Part shown: piece after piece, positions 27,501 to 41,000 of the stretch
Position numbering within the stretch: position 1 is the first letter of the stretch
Layout of the letters: each line of letters opens with the position of its first letter
Assembly: GCA_940671915.1 (NCBI GenBank)
Contig: CALNVZ010003433.1
Span: 25,168,805-25,232,804, forward strand
Reading direction: 5' to 3'
From: Paracentrotus lividus
Lineage: Eukaryota; Echinodermata; Echinoidea; Camarodonta; Echinidae
DNA: 64,000 nucleotides
Notes under the pieces: model-generated
Database searches by the model: none
Seen by the model: the letters and a program-made list of their open reading frames with translations, nothing else
Told to the model about the DNA's origin: nothing
Program-made: the position numbers and the translations under genes

Positions 27501-30500
27501 AATAATGTGAGCGGCAAAAGCACGGGCTGAATTTTTTATAATTTGACCACAAAGCTTTACATTTTGAGCGCTAGATGCTTCAAAAAGAGGATAAATCTAA
27601 TACCATCAGACAGATAAGACAAAGTAATACTCGCAGAGTGCAGAGTGAGACCTGAAAATATTTTAAAGCATTTTTTTAATCCTCATATGAACATGATTTA
27701 ATCAGCTAATGTGAGGCGAACAGCGATCGAAAAAACTTTTGATATGGTTTACCTGTTTATTATTTCTTCTTTTATTTTGTCCTACTGTTTTCACTTTTAA
27801 TCTTCCTATTTCTCCTCTCTTACTTTTTTCCTTCTTTTTCTCTTATTTTTCTCCTCTTTTCCTTTTTTCTTTTTTTTTTGCGCCCGCCAATAGAGGGGGG
27901 GGGCGGCGCCTTCGGCAACTGGATCCGCACAAGAAGATAGTAAGGTTAACCCTTGTTCCTATATTATTATGAGAAAAATATTTAAACAGAAGACATGCGA
28001 GCACGCAAATTTGAGCTGAAAAAAAATTGTCAAGGAAAAATGATATATGAGCATTTCAAAATAAATAGAAGGCAGAAGGAGGGGGGGGGTCAAAAATAGT
28101 TGAAGCCCCCCCCCTCCCGAAACACCGTGGCGGCAATTGCCTGATGACCCAATCACGATAGTAGGGGACCCTTCTGTTTCCTAATCAAAAGAAATATATA
28201 TTATTAAAAATGTGGCGAGCGCGCAGAGCGAGCCAAAATTTTGTCAATAGAGGCCTGAAATATCAGCGTTTTAATTAAAAATATCTGGAAATCCAATAAT
28301 ATCGTCAGCCTCATTAAATTATGGGAGGGGCTTAATGATGTCTCAGGGCCCCACCTGCCAAAAAAAATAAAAGATAATTAATAGAGGTTAAAATTTGGGT
28401 TATATAATTATCTGAATCAATATGATTAATATCAAAAGATCATATCAAGGGAGATGGCCGATCTTTATGGCATCAAAAATATTGGGGGGCTTCAATGATA
28501 TCTAAGCCCCCCAATATTTTTTTTGGGGGGGCTGCGCCCCCAAAGCCCCCCGGTTCCGAAGCCTATGTGAAATTCTAAACTTTTGATAGAACGTTTTTAT
28601 TCTCTATGAATTCGATGTGAATAAAACAAACCAGCAGAGATTTTGGTTTTGATTTTGCATAGACTCATTTTGTGTTAGCTTTAATAGGTACGTTCCACGA
28701 TCCGGAAAAGTGCAAATAATTGAAAATCATTCTTTAAATGCCAGTGCCTTCGAGGCGTCACGGCCAGTTATGAACACGAATGTAATAGTTGTTGACAAGC
28801 ATTTGCCGCGGCATCGAAATGAAAATCCATCTCATAAGTTCTGACAGTTATAGCATCGATTATAGAGCCGGTTTCATGCCATCAAAATTTAGGACAAAAG
28901 TAATCATTGCAACTTAAAATTTCAATGGAACGAACACTATACAAATAGGAACATATTAAGATGTTAATATATATTTAAAAAGCAAAAAACAAAACAAAAC
29001 AAAACAAAAACTCGCATAAACGCATGTATAAAATGATTATTTAAAATGCATATTGTACGAATTTAAATAGTGCTTTATTTTAATGCTTAATTTCATCATT
29101 ATTTTCTGCACTCCTTTTAGGGCTACGCTACACAATGGGATTGGCAACGGGAACATAACTAGATCATATTCTGCAAATGCCAGTGGTCTTTAAGAGAAAC
29201 ACCACTTATGAATACGAATGTAATAGTTGATTGACAAGCATTTCCATCGGTATCCAAATGAGATCCATTTGATAATACTGCAGATTTTCCGGATTACACT
29301 GTCGCTGATCTGCCTAGCTGTATGGCGTGCCGTCGATGCCATAAACAAAATAGATAACAATATCTATATATATGTTGGTTACCGTTGGAGACAAATGAAT
29401 AAAATTATTTGTCTATTTAATATCCCAACGGCGTAAACTCCTTTACGTTTAATATCTATATATATTTCTAAAAATCCAAGGGAAGCAAAATCAAGATCGA
29501 TTTTATATTAGTTGATTGGATTTCGATATAACTTTCCTCACAGATAATGAAAAAACAAACAAACATGGATCTGTTAAAACTTCATGAATTAGACAAAATA
29601 TTCAATCTTGTCTAATAGAACAATGCATTTGTTCCTGGTTATTACATATTGTGTATTCGTTACCTCTTTGTTTCAGTTGTAAACAATCAGGAAGGATACT
29701 TCGTTATGCCTTGTCACATCCTTCCCTCCAGTTCTTACCAACCTGCCTTGATTCGTTGAGACCCTCAACAACCCTGACTACTTGAAAGCAAGGGTCACAA
29801 CCAGTCCTATGTCTGTCGTGCACCTACGGCTGTGCGCCAGGCCCTGATCAGCCTAAAATCTAATCTTGCCAGGGGAAAAAATTATATATAATAATAATGT
29901 ATATATCATTGTGTTGGACGCAAGAAGTTTCTCATTTTGTTGCGTTTTTTTTCCAGACACTAAATCAAACCGGTCGTGTTCTTGCTGCGTAACAGACAAC
30001 TCGAACCACTATAGGCCTACGGCCCATTGTCGAACACAAGGAATTGCCGTAGTTGGTTCCTCCCAGACCTACACACGGGAGAACACGCAATTTGTTTTAA
30101 ATACAGAAGCAGGCACGACCTGATGTGACCATGGCATTAGGCTCTTCTTGAATGCTCTTAATGCATCTTGAAGTTCTTCATTCTCTTTAAATGTCACCCA
30201 CTTCCAAGTAAACCAATAGACTGTCAAACCTAACCATATTCTCAAACAAAGTCTTACGGAGGTTTATCATCACTGACAAGCAAAAAAATAACATTTGGAT
30301 AGTCGTCCTATTACTGTCAGATGTGTAAGTAATTACATTTATTGATGATAATTGCTGCTCTAAGGCATTGCGATTGTTGCGTGAGTATCCTCTTTACGTT
30401 TCACAACCAACGACAACTCGATTAGGCATGGTCATGCACAAGAGTTCAATACCAAACATATTTATATTTACACTTTCTCGTATAGTCAATATTTTGTCGA

Positions 30501-31972
30501 TTTGGGGTTTTTTAAATATATCCTAGTTTTGTATTCGCTGTTTGATCTCCAGGTATGAAATTAGTAATGACTTAGCAAACAAAACAAAAAAACTTCCTTG
30601 TCTCTTAATTTTTGCTCATATCATTTTCGGTATTCAGTTTGGCAAAGGCTTATAATCCCTTGCGATATCGGTTTTAAAAAAAAACCCGGACAAATTCGTT
30701 TCCTATTTGCGTTAAAAGCCAAACTAGTAACAATGGACGCAGTTTGGAATTAGAAGGGGAAAGGCTGGAATAAAAGCCTGTGCCATGGGCAATATTATTC
30801 GAACATTTATTGCTTTAGTCCTGAAGTTGCTTAAATCTGAAAGTTGAAAATGGTTCTTAAATCCGAAAATAAAGTAAGCCTAAGGTTCATTGATCAGAAA
30901 ATGAAAAAGCGTCAGATCATGCGACAATTTTGGAGAATCAAACCTTCAGACCAATTAACATTTGAAATAAAACATTGGACTATATTACAAACCTTCGAAA
31001 GAAAAGAGCATTATTGGATTTAAGAAACATCGGACATACAAAACTATGGAACATCGAAACTTTAGGACCAACGAACCTTATGAGGTTTTACCATTTAAAG
31101 TGCCATCATAAAGTGTAAATACGCACAATCTTAAATTTTTGTTATTGTGTGTTTGCGATGGTGGCCATGTATTAAAAAACAAAATCAACTCTCGAGCCAT
31201 TCCAAATGTCAAAGATAACATGACCATTGATCAAAGTGACGTATGTATCCGGCCACAAGGTGCGTGTAGGATGCCTTTCATGATAGAATATGGAACATAT
31301 CAATCCCTATTCTGTTTTAATATACTTTATAATATATTTCATGACAAAGAATAAGGTTACATTTCTGAAACGGCAGTTACAGACAAATGTTTACGTCCCG
31401 TTTGATCGAAAATGGACGAATTAGGATTTATGGAAAATAGAGATTTGAACGTAAACTATTCAATTTTTGTTTTTCATTAAAACGAAAGCATAACAAATTA
31501 TTGACAATGAATTCAATCGCTTTGTGTTATATACTTTATCAATGTGAAGTTTAATACATTACAAAAACGTGGTTTGAAAGACAGACTACATCATAATTAC
31601 GGAATGTTATATAGATCGATACAATAATCGATATGCTCGGTTATGAGAGAGCACTCAGTAAACAGACAGGTGGCCAGTTATCGCTACATCTGCCTTTTAA
31701 GCACCCTGCACGAGAAGCTATGTAAATAGGAACATGCACCAGTCTGCTGACAGACGGCTGAAATCGAAAGTTTTTCACTCGACTTCTTGTTCTTTTTTCT
31801 TCTTTTCTCTTTTTTTCTTTTTTTTTTTTTCTTTTTTTTTTCTTCTGGTTCATCCAAATTTCATTTTACATAATGTCATATTCCCAGTGGTAAGAATCGA
31901 AAACCCCGGCCTGAAATCGGAATGACAACTCTCCTCCTTCTTTTTCTTCCACTACTTTTCCCCCCAAATATG

Positions 31973-32008
<36 letters not shown>

Positions 32009-35000
32009 CAACAATAATTACTAATCATAAGACTATTAGTAATAATGAAAATAATAATATTTATTATTACAATTATAAAAGTAATTACATTAACAATTAT
32101 ATATGATATTTATGATTTTATGAAGCGCTTAGTGTAAACTGATTATTGTTAGCTGAATTAAAATTGGTTATCCTCGCTAAGCGCCTTCAACATTCCAAGA
32201 ATTTCTGTGTGGCACGTCTTGCCAAAGGACATCAGTTGAATAGACGGGACCTAAACTGCAGACCTTATGATCGACTGTCTGCGATTTATCCACTAGACCA
32301 CACCCCGTTCCTACTTTTATGAGTTATTATCTTGCTCGGTGGGCTACGTGTTCTCATATTTTTGTTTAACCGGAATGTCAAACATTCGTTCAGACTGATT
32401 TGCTATTCGTTTCTGAAATTAGATACATCATTCATTTCCGCATACGAAAACATCTTTAGCATACCAGCTACCAAATTCAGCTCCCCCTTAACATGATGTT
32501 CCTTTCCTAACCATAGATGCATATAGATCGATTCGTTGATTGCTATTGACAGCTAAATTGCAGTTAAAATGAAACCACTCTCCACTTACTTATACCTATA
32601 CAATCCAAGAAATGTATAACAACAAAAATAATACGAATGCAACATAATCCGCAAATACTATAATAGTTATCAATGACAATTATTTGGCCGTATGCATATT
32701 TAAAATTAAAAAAAAAGATTGTATTTACTGGGATTTTACTTAAACATTTACTATTGAATTCAAAACAATTCAATGCAAACAACTGCAATCGCATAACAAT
32801 AACTCAAAATATCACAATATCATAATAATTGGAAAATGCCCGAGCAAAATTCTAGTAAAAGCAATAACGTGTTTTATGCTTATGACCCTGTGTCTTCACT
32901 GTGCCCATAGCCTACATGTGAAAGAGCCAAAATTGAAGAACAATTTAGGATCATGACGACTTTTTGAACATGCCTACCGTATACCTTACGCCTCTGTCAC
33001 ACATGGACGGATAACATAAACGTAAAAACATACTAATAGTACGTCTGTTTATCCGTTATTCTGTTGCCACACTTGAGAAATGCATGCTGACTTTGATATT
33101 AATATCCGTTTACTCAAAAGCTATCAAGTAGGGTATAGAAGAAGTGGTCAAATGCTTATTGCTTTTATTGATATATCGCACTTGCTTCTTTTTGTCTATG
33201 TATGAGCATTGCGTTACACCGTTTACATTTAAGAGTTCGTTCCCCTGGCACGTTAACGGCCATTTGCTAAAACATTCCGACATAATTTAGACACACACGA
33301 CCCAGGTGTAGAAGCGTATATAAAATGTACACTCTAAAAACTGAAGTGCTGTTTTTAGCTCTTCAGAGGCTGAAATCAGCACATTTTAAGAGCTTGTATA
33401 GTGACTGCACTCAAAGTGCTGTTTTAGCACTTTCACGTGAGCTGAACTTTCAGCAAAAATGGGCAAAAACGGTGTGACTTCGTTGGGATTCGAACCTGGG
33501 TCCCCTGCATGAGAAGCACTGACGAGCGCGTTAGACCAATTCACATCTCACGATTTCATGATGAACTTCCTTCAAAGTTGCCATCTTTCATGATTCATGC
33601 ATGTTAGAGAGATCTCCGTTGGTTTATTGGTAACGTCAGCGGTACTATTCCATGTCTAGATGAACCCGGATCGAATCCCATACCAACATTGAACATTTTT
33701 TGTTGATTAATTAGCACTTGGGTAAGTGCTAAAACAGCACTTCGGGTGCTAAATTAGCTCTTGAAGTGCAGTCACTATACGAGCACCCAGAAATTAGCAC
33801 TTCAGCTTTTAGAGTGTATAAATGGATATCGGAGGCATGTGTCAATGTATTGTATATGATATGGCGTTAAAGTAGATTAGTTTTCATTCTCGACGTGAAA
33901 GCCAAAAACAGTCCTATGCCCAGTAACATAAAGACTTACGATGGATTAAATTTTACGATGGATTTCATTTCGGTAGCCTCATCATGAACAGCTTCCTACA
34001 AAGTTGATGATCTTAATCCTAACCCTATCCCTAACCCTAATCTTAATCATAATCCTAATACATGACTATACCTGCACTCCAAATGAGATTGCCGAGATAA
34101 AATCAATCGTAACTTTTTATCGATCGTAAGTCTTTATGTTACATGGCACAGGTCTTAAAGATGGAAGGCATATAGTTTTTAGGTTTAACTACATGATCAG
34201 CTCTTGCTAATAAAATACAAGACCTTGCATTCCTTCAGAAACACACAACACTGCCCAACGCAATTATAAATTGGTTGCCATGGTTATAATGCGTTAAACC
34301 AAAAGTGTCTCAATGCAAGGAGTCGCGTCAAGTCCTACTAATTGAACATGTAAAAAAAATCGAGAAACAAAAACAGTCCTTGCGCTCAAAACTACACACG
34401 TATGTTGCCATGGTTATTGAGGTATTTCGTACAAAGTATAACCATGATAACGTTTGGTGTTGTTTTAAGCGTGTGCTTTTCAAGTGCTCTGTTAATTATG
34501 AATGTAATCATACAGAAGTAGAGCTCCAGCAAAAAAAATATCCGTTGTCCTTTCAGAAAACAACTTACCTCCATTAAAATCAGATCATACGGTATTGTCA
34601 AAACAACTTTTAATATGAAATTGTGGTTAATAAAAGATAAATACGAATACATCTCGAAATACATTTTGACGAGTAAAATTTGTTGACTGTTGCCCATTCA
34701 ACAAAAAATATATAAATACACCCCCCTTTTATGGTGATACATCTCCCTCTCCTGATCACAACTTATTCTTCTTTTTATTCGTAAATGCAATGACATAGCT
34801 CCTTTAAGAATTGGTTAGTAGAAAATGGTCAATTTGGGGTCGTGAACCTGTTTAATGCGATGGTCACAAAAGGATGAACGTACATCGTGTACCTCTCTAT
34901 GACGGAGTTCGTAGAACATGTTAAACAGTTAAATATAGCACGTAGTTTTTTTTTTGTTTTTTTTTTTTTTTTTTTTTAAAGACACACAAGGGACAGACAA

Positions 35001-38000
35001 GGCACGCAGCAATTTTGTCAAATTGGTCAAGTAATGATTTTTTTTTTAAACGAGGTAACATTTAATCAAATCATCTAACTCTAGCATTAACGCTAATATT
35101 ATTATTATGACTGTATATTTACTTTCTACTGTGACTTATAGGTTTATCATGACTATGGTTTACAAAAGGTTAAACATAGCATTATTCTTGAATTAATTCT
35201 GTTGAACACTCATCAAACACTTACCGTCGTAACTTTTCGATATGGGATTAAGTCAAGTGGGTGAAGTATAATATTAGAAGGTTGAGCTAAACTATCAATT
35301 ACAGCCGACAGATGAAAGTACATATGCATGTATAAATGAAAAGTGAAGTCAGATACATGTTGTTACTAGGTAACAGTGTATTACACGTTGAATGAATGAC
35401 CCCGAAATAAACTCATCTAAGGAGCACGAATTAGAAGATGCTTCAAGAGGTAATTGAATAAACCGCAATAAATTTTGGAACACCCGGCAAAATTCAGAAT
35501 GCACCTTTGACTACTTAGTGTGCCACACATTTTTGGATTAATATTTTTATTCATTATTTGTGATAATTTTCTGTTTATATTGGATAAACAGAAAATTATC
35601 ACAAATAATGAATAAAAATATCGTATCGATAAAATACTTAAACTATAATGAATATTAACATAACATGGACTTGAGATAGACACTGAATTTATCGTCCTAA
35701 GTGTTATTGTATTGCTCAAGTAGAAGATGAAGGCAATACGACGCTACTCAGGGTCAACATTTGGTCAGGAAAATTGGCAAATCTACTAACAGAATTGTTA
35801 CCGAACACTTGCTACTGTTTGAGAAAAGGAACGCAAACGTGATTTTATAGAACCGGGTCACGATTCGTGGCAAAATTCTAAATTCGCAAAACGGTCGCCT
35901 TTCAGTTTAACCCCTTAACATATCAATGTGTTTCCTCGATCGGCAGTGTGGGAAAAAGTAGTTTTTAGCATACAAAGTTACTAGAACCTATTATTTCAGG
36001 TACTACAATAATTTCATACTATTCGTCACAGTGTTAGCATAAAAAACCTCTTGGAACCGTTTTTTCTTCTTCATTTCTTGATCTCTACATCTCTCACTTT
36101 CTTTCATTATGCCACTCTATGAAGGGTGTCTGTCCTGTACTTGTTAATCTTACGAATGCCACATCAAATGAACGAATCACTGTCAATAAGCCAATACAAA
36201 TAGTAAAAGGACCGCACTTTTTGCTCGAAGAGTTCGCAGCACAAGCTTATGTTATTGGATATGAGGAGGCAAAAAGTGCCGAGGGCAGACAACAATCTAT
36301 AAATGCACTCCTAACATAAACATCCATCTAAAAAGTTTATGTTGTCATCAGTTACCTGTCGAAAACGTAATACGGTCGTTCTGTCATGAATCGAATCCTA
36401 CATCCATTATCGTCATCCATGTGAATCTCCAAGAGCTTAAAGATATAATCCACTCCTATAGCATCCCTGAGGCCATAAAAAGGATACTGTCAATATATAT
36501 AGATACAGGTGCAATGAAATTATGACTACGCGGTTAGATTGGTAGCCGTAATCGATATATGTAGCATGATTACAGTTTACTTTGAACCTTAGAACTACGC
36601 TTATTGTAACCACATAATTTCAATATTCATGTATTGTCTTGCGGTAACATACATTTGAATAAATAGTATCAATAAATACGTCGTTTCCTTTCGTGCCTAT
36701 TATAAGAAACAAAACTTTGCTAATCTGCATTCGACATTATAAAAATCAAATTGACCTTGATAAATTGATACATGTTGGAAGACTTAAAAGTTAGATAAGA
36801 CTTAACTTAACACATTCGCTTTTGCAATTCACACAACTTAAGTTCATTAGACCCCTTTCCAAATCAATTATCGTGATTCTCGAAGGGTTCCATGGCATTT
36901 GCTCCTACAACGATTGGTCCCGAATCCCGAATGATAACTAACTTCAGCCCCACATTGACTCAGCAATAGATCATAACGGTAACTATAACATAAAACCCTA
37001 CGGCACCCCTAATCCTACCTTACAGATTGAACTACATAAAGCCTGGAGCAAACGTTGTTTAACCCTCAAAAAGTTACAAAATGATCCGTATTATACAACC
37101 AAAGCTTGGCCACATCAACAGGACCAAAACCGGCCAATATTACCAAAAGAAAGTTATTTGGTTCGGCTTGGCATCTTTTTCCCGTCTGTGACCAATTCAT
37201 CAGACATCATCACCTGACCAAATGGCAATAAGGATGGGCATGTATGAAGCACACACGATGTCAATTTTTCATGACTGTCTGATATCAATATATCATATAA
37301 ACAGTTGATGATGATAGGCTCTTCTACAGCGCACATGTCTGTCATAAACACCACTCCGTGCACTTACCCTGTTTTTAGTATGGTTGTCATTTTTACTATA
37401 TAAGAAGGCGATTCATGATACTTAAATCCCTTCATATCAACAGTGAAGCAACGTTTTGGCTGATATTGGCTAAGTCGTGTGAAGAGAGACATCGCTATTT
37501 TATGGTCAAAATAATGTATAAAAATTAAAATCTATAGACAAAACATGATTCCATCGTGTGGTGTGTGTGTGTTAATTGTCATTCTATTGTTAAATCGAAA
37601 CACAATCATGGCAATGTGAGCATATAAGCGCCCCATTATCATGGTATACGCCCATTTAATTCTACACAATTACTATCTAGGTAGTAAATGCTGCATCGGG
37701 ATCGAACCCATGACCTTGAACCCTATTGTCTCATTAGACAACTCGACCATGTGCATGACACTTTTGTCAAATCCTTATCACGCCATGTGATAAGTTGATA
37801 TCCTCATTAGATAACTATATTAATTAAACGAAAATGAATACATTTTTTTTCACATCAAGATACATTTTACCCAATCCTTATCACACCATGTGATCCGTTA
37901 ACATCTTCATAATAGATAACTATATCAATTCAACAGAAATGAATACATTTTTCCCAACCCTTATCACCCATTTGATATTTAATATCTTATTAGATAACAA

Positions 38001-41000
38001 TATCACTTCAGCGAAAATGAATACATTTGTTTTTCACATTGAGATCTGTGGAAGTATATTTATCTATAATCATTATTCATATTTATTAATATCTATTATT
38101 ATAATTTATTTATCGTAAGAAAATGAGTAGGTCGAAATTGTCCTTTTCTTGTTCAATTGGGGCCACTATGCCATTCCGGGTCAATCATCAACTACTAAAT
38201 CTGCGCTCAATGATCCAGAATGACATTTGACCGCAATTGACGCAGACTGATCAGATCATTTGAAGAAAAAAATACATCGTGATTCCCTGGACACTTTCTT
38301 TCCCCCATCATTATATTGAATTTTATCCATAATCTCAGAGGTCTTAGACTGTTAACATTATTAATGTCACGTAGAAAACCTACACTCTAAAAACGCAAAT
38401 GGTGAACTGGATGAAGAGGGTAGAAACGGGCTGAGGAGTGACTCCCTTTTAAACCTTTTTCGAAAACCCTAACCTTCCTTGGCCCCTTTAAAGGGCAATT
38501 TACTCCTTTCCACCATTTATATTTAGATTGTACAGATATGGCCGAAGATATTTCACATGCCATGTGTAAATGCAAGAATATATAGCAGGTACATTTTGAC
38601 TCAAATCTTGCAAAGATAGCACCACCTTCTTTCGTTTTTCCACACATCGGAGATTTAAACAATATGGAAAATTCTTTCTTACGATTTCATCTTCCCCAAG
38701 CTCAATAATCCTATTTAATACATGCGACCTATTTCATCATAGCTAATACGGGGTTTATATTTAAAAAAAATGAAATCCAAGTTTGAATATCAATTATTTC
38801 AAATATATTACGATAGTGATTATGAATATCGCTGGAAAGTGCAACTCATTACCATTTTAATGATATATATCTCAGCTCACCAATGTCAGGCATCACTGCA
38901 CCCCATTGGTCAGAAAACTTCTCGTAAAATTGTGATTGGTGCACTTTCATGCTTCTTAAATTATCCACTGTGAATTGAAGGTTCTCTGGCATGTCTGGGC
39001 TGTCGTGAGCTGTAACATAATAAAATTACCTTGATGATAAGCTTGATGGACTAAATAAGTAACCCTTTCAAAACCATTTATCAAAGCCATTTTATTGAAG
39101 GTCATTGGAATGCTTTACTTAGAAATGCTAATCATGTTTAAGCACATATACACCCAGTATACATGTATTTTATCAAAACCGTGAAGGTAAGCATCCCATT
39201 AAGCTATGACGAGTTATATCTTAAGCACTTTTTCAGTCTTGTTGTTTCAGTAATAAAAAGGTCAAGCCAACCCAACCCAACAACGACGCCATAATAGCGG
39301 ACGGGATATTACATTACCACCAATAATTAGTGGTAAAACAAGTATTATAAATATAAGTGGTAAGTTTTAAATATGGATATAATGGAGTTGATAAGATATT
39401 TTGACCCTTTAATGTCTAGGATTTGTCAGAGGTATTTCGTACTCATGGCCAAGTTTACATGTATAATGCCATCTTCCATTGATCGGGCATTGAATGCGAC
39501 GCCTAATTTAATCAGCTTCGTGACACATTATGGCCATACATTGGTTTTAACGTCGGTCATTCCATCCTGCTCTGAGGAATTTTATCCCCTCAAAAGAAAC
39601 TTTGTTTAAAACATATACACAACATTAATATATAGGGGTATGGCTGTTAATGTTGTTTAGTCAGATCATAGAGGGTTACTCCTAAATACGAGCCGTCCTT
39701 TGAAGTGAAATGCATTTTACGTTATCAATCTTTAATGTTATCATAATTTTCACGCTGAAAAGGAAACGCCATCCAAAACTCATCAAATTGAAACCCGCTT
39801 CACATATTTAACGTTGGTATTTATCAGGCATTGTGGTCGGTACTGAGTATATTAGTAATAGCTCTTGTGGATAATGCGGTAAATAGAACACATTTATGTA
39901 AACGTTGGTACAATCTTGATAAATCGATTCTACACCCACGCTGTTTATTTCCTTATACATCCATGATAGTAATTTCTGTTCCAAAACCATACTGTCGTTT
40001 TTGTAGCTTAAGTAGGAAAATGGTCTTCAGTTTTCCAGGACTGTAATGTTTATTCGAAAAAAATGAAGTATTTGACTCGCCCATTTAAATCGTTGTCTCT
40101 GATAATGTAAAAAACGAAGAAAAAAAAATGGTTATATTTGGGATTAGAACCATTTTAAGAATGACAGATACTTTTACCAACCGGGCGTTATAAAACTCTT
40201 AACAGGCATTGGAACCCCGTGCATGATGTACTTTATAATAATGATGCTAACGAAAACCTGCATAATATTATAGTCATCGGCTGGAAAAGTGGCATTTATT
40301 ATCTTGCAGGTCTGTGCGTGCGTAATGCTCTACAGTCTGTGTCAAAAAAAAAAAAAAAATTAAAAATGGTATACAGTCGGAAGACATTTTTTTATAGTAT
40401 GAATATTAATTAGAACCTGGTATTGTTTGGCATTTTCAGAAAGCAGGATAATTGGATTTTCTTCTACAATTTTTGTCATCACATTTGGTACTGCAATTTT
40501 TGAGATATGACCAGTTTTCTACAGTCAAGAAAAATCCATTTTTGCACGACATCCATGCTTTTGTGTATAGGTTTCGCATAATGGAACAATAAACGTACGT
40601 AATTTCGATTTGTTCCTCGTGGCACAAAATTTAGCATAACTTTTGTTTAACAAAAGCAAATTATACATAACAAAGTGCATCAGCAAGGAAAATTTCTGGC
40701 TTTAATTTGGTACCACATACACTCATTATTTGAAAAGATTTCACACATAAAATATTTTTCCCGGACTGTACCATGTTATTTGACACAAACTGTACACTAC
40801 GGTCTTACAGAGTCAGCTGCTGATATTACTGTAATTGGGATAATATTGTCAGAAACGTTTTTTTTTTTTTTTCAATCGTTCAAAATTGTTTGAGTTACGT
40901 TTGTCTTTAGCTTCCTCATCAATGTTTAACATGGATTTTATTTTAGAAAGATTCACATATATAATTTAAAATTTAAAAATAATAATAATGAAAAAAAAAA

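Larger units (their letters stand above)
17043..35224. other. Long interval between recognised exons, repeat-filled
   Basis: About 18 kb separates recognised exons. Roughly 110 residues of CATSPERB (the cysteine-rich linker) should be encoded in it but were not identified with confidence. It contains the elements at 17586, 20527, 22550, 26177, 33330 and 33911, plus SINE and LINE remnants. A minus-strand open segment at about 25045-25135 with a CHELGGKCVTC motif is a weak exon candidate. Confidence 0.4.

Noticed and set aside
29866-30123. Plus-strand frame with clustered cysteines (SCSCCVTDNSNH), considered as a THAP-like zinc finger
   Set aside because: The C-C-C-H spacing and the rest of the THAP signature are absent.
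39373-39609. Open frames on both strands at the same place
   Set aside because: Neither strand has borders in a phase that fits the exon at 38881, so no assignment can be made.
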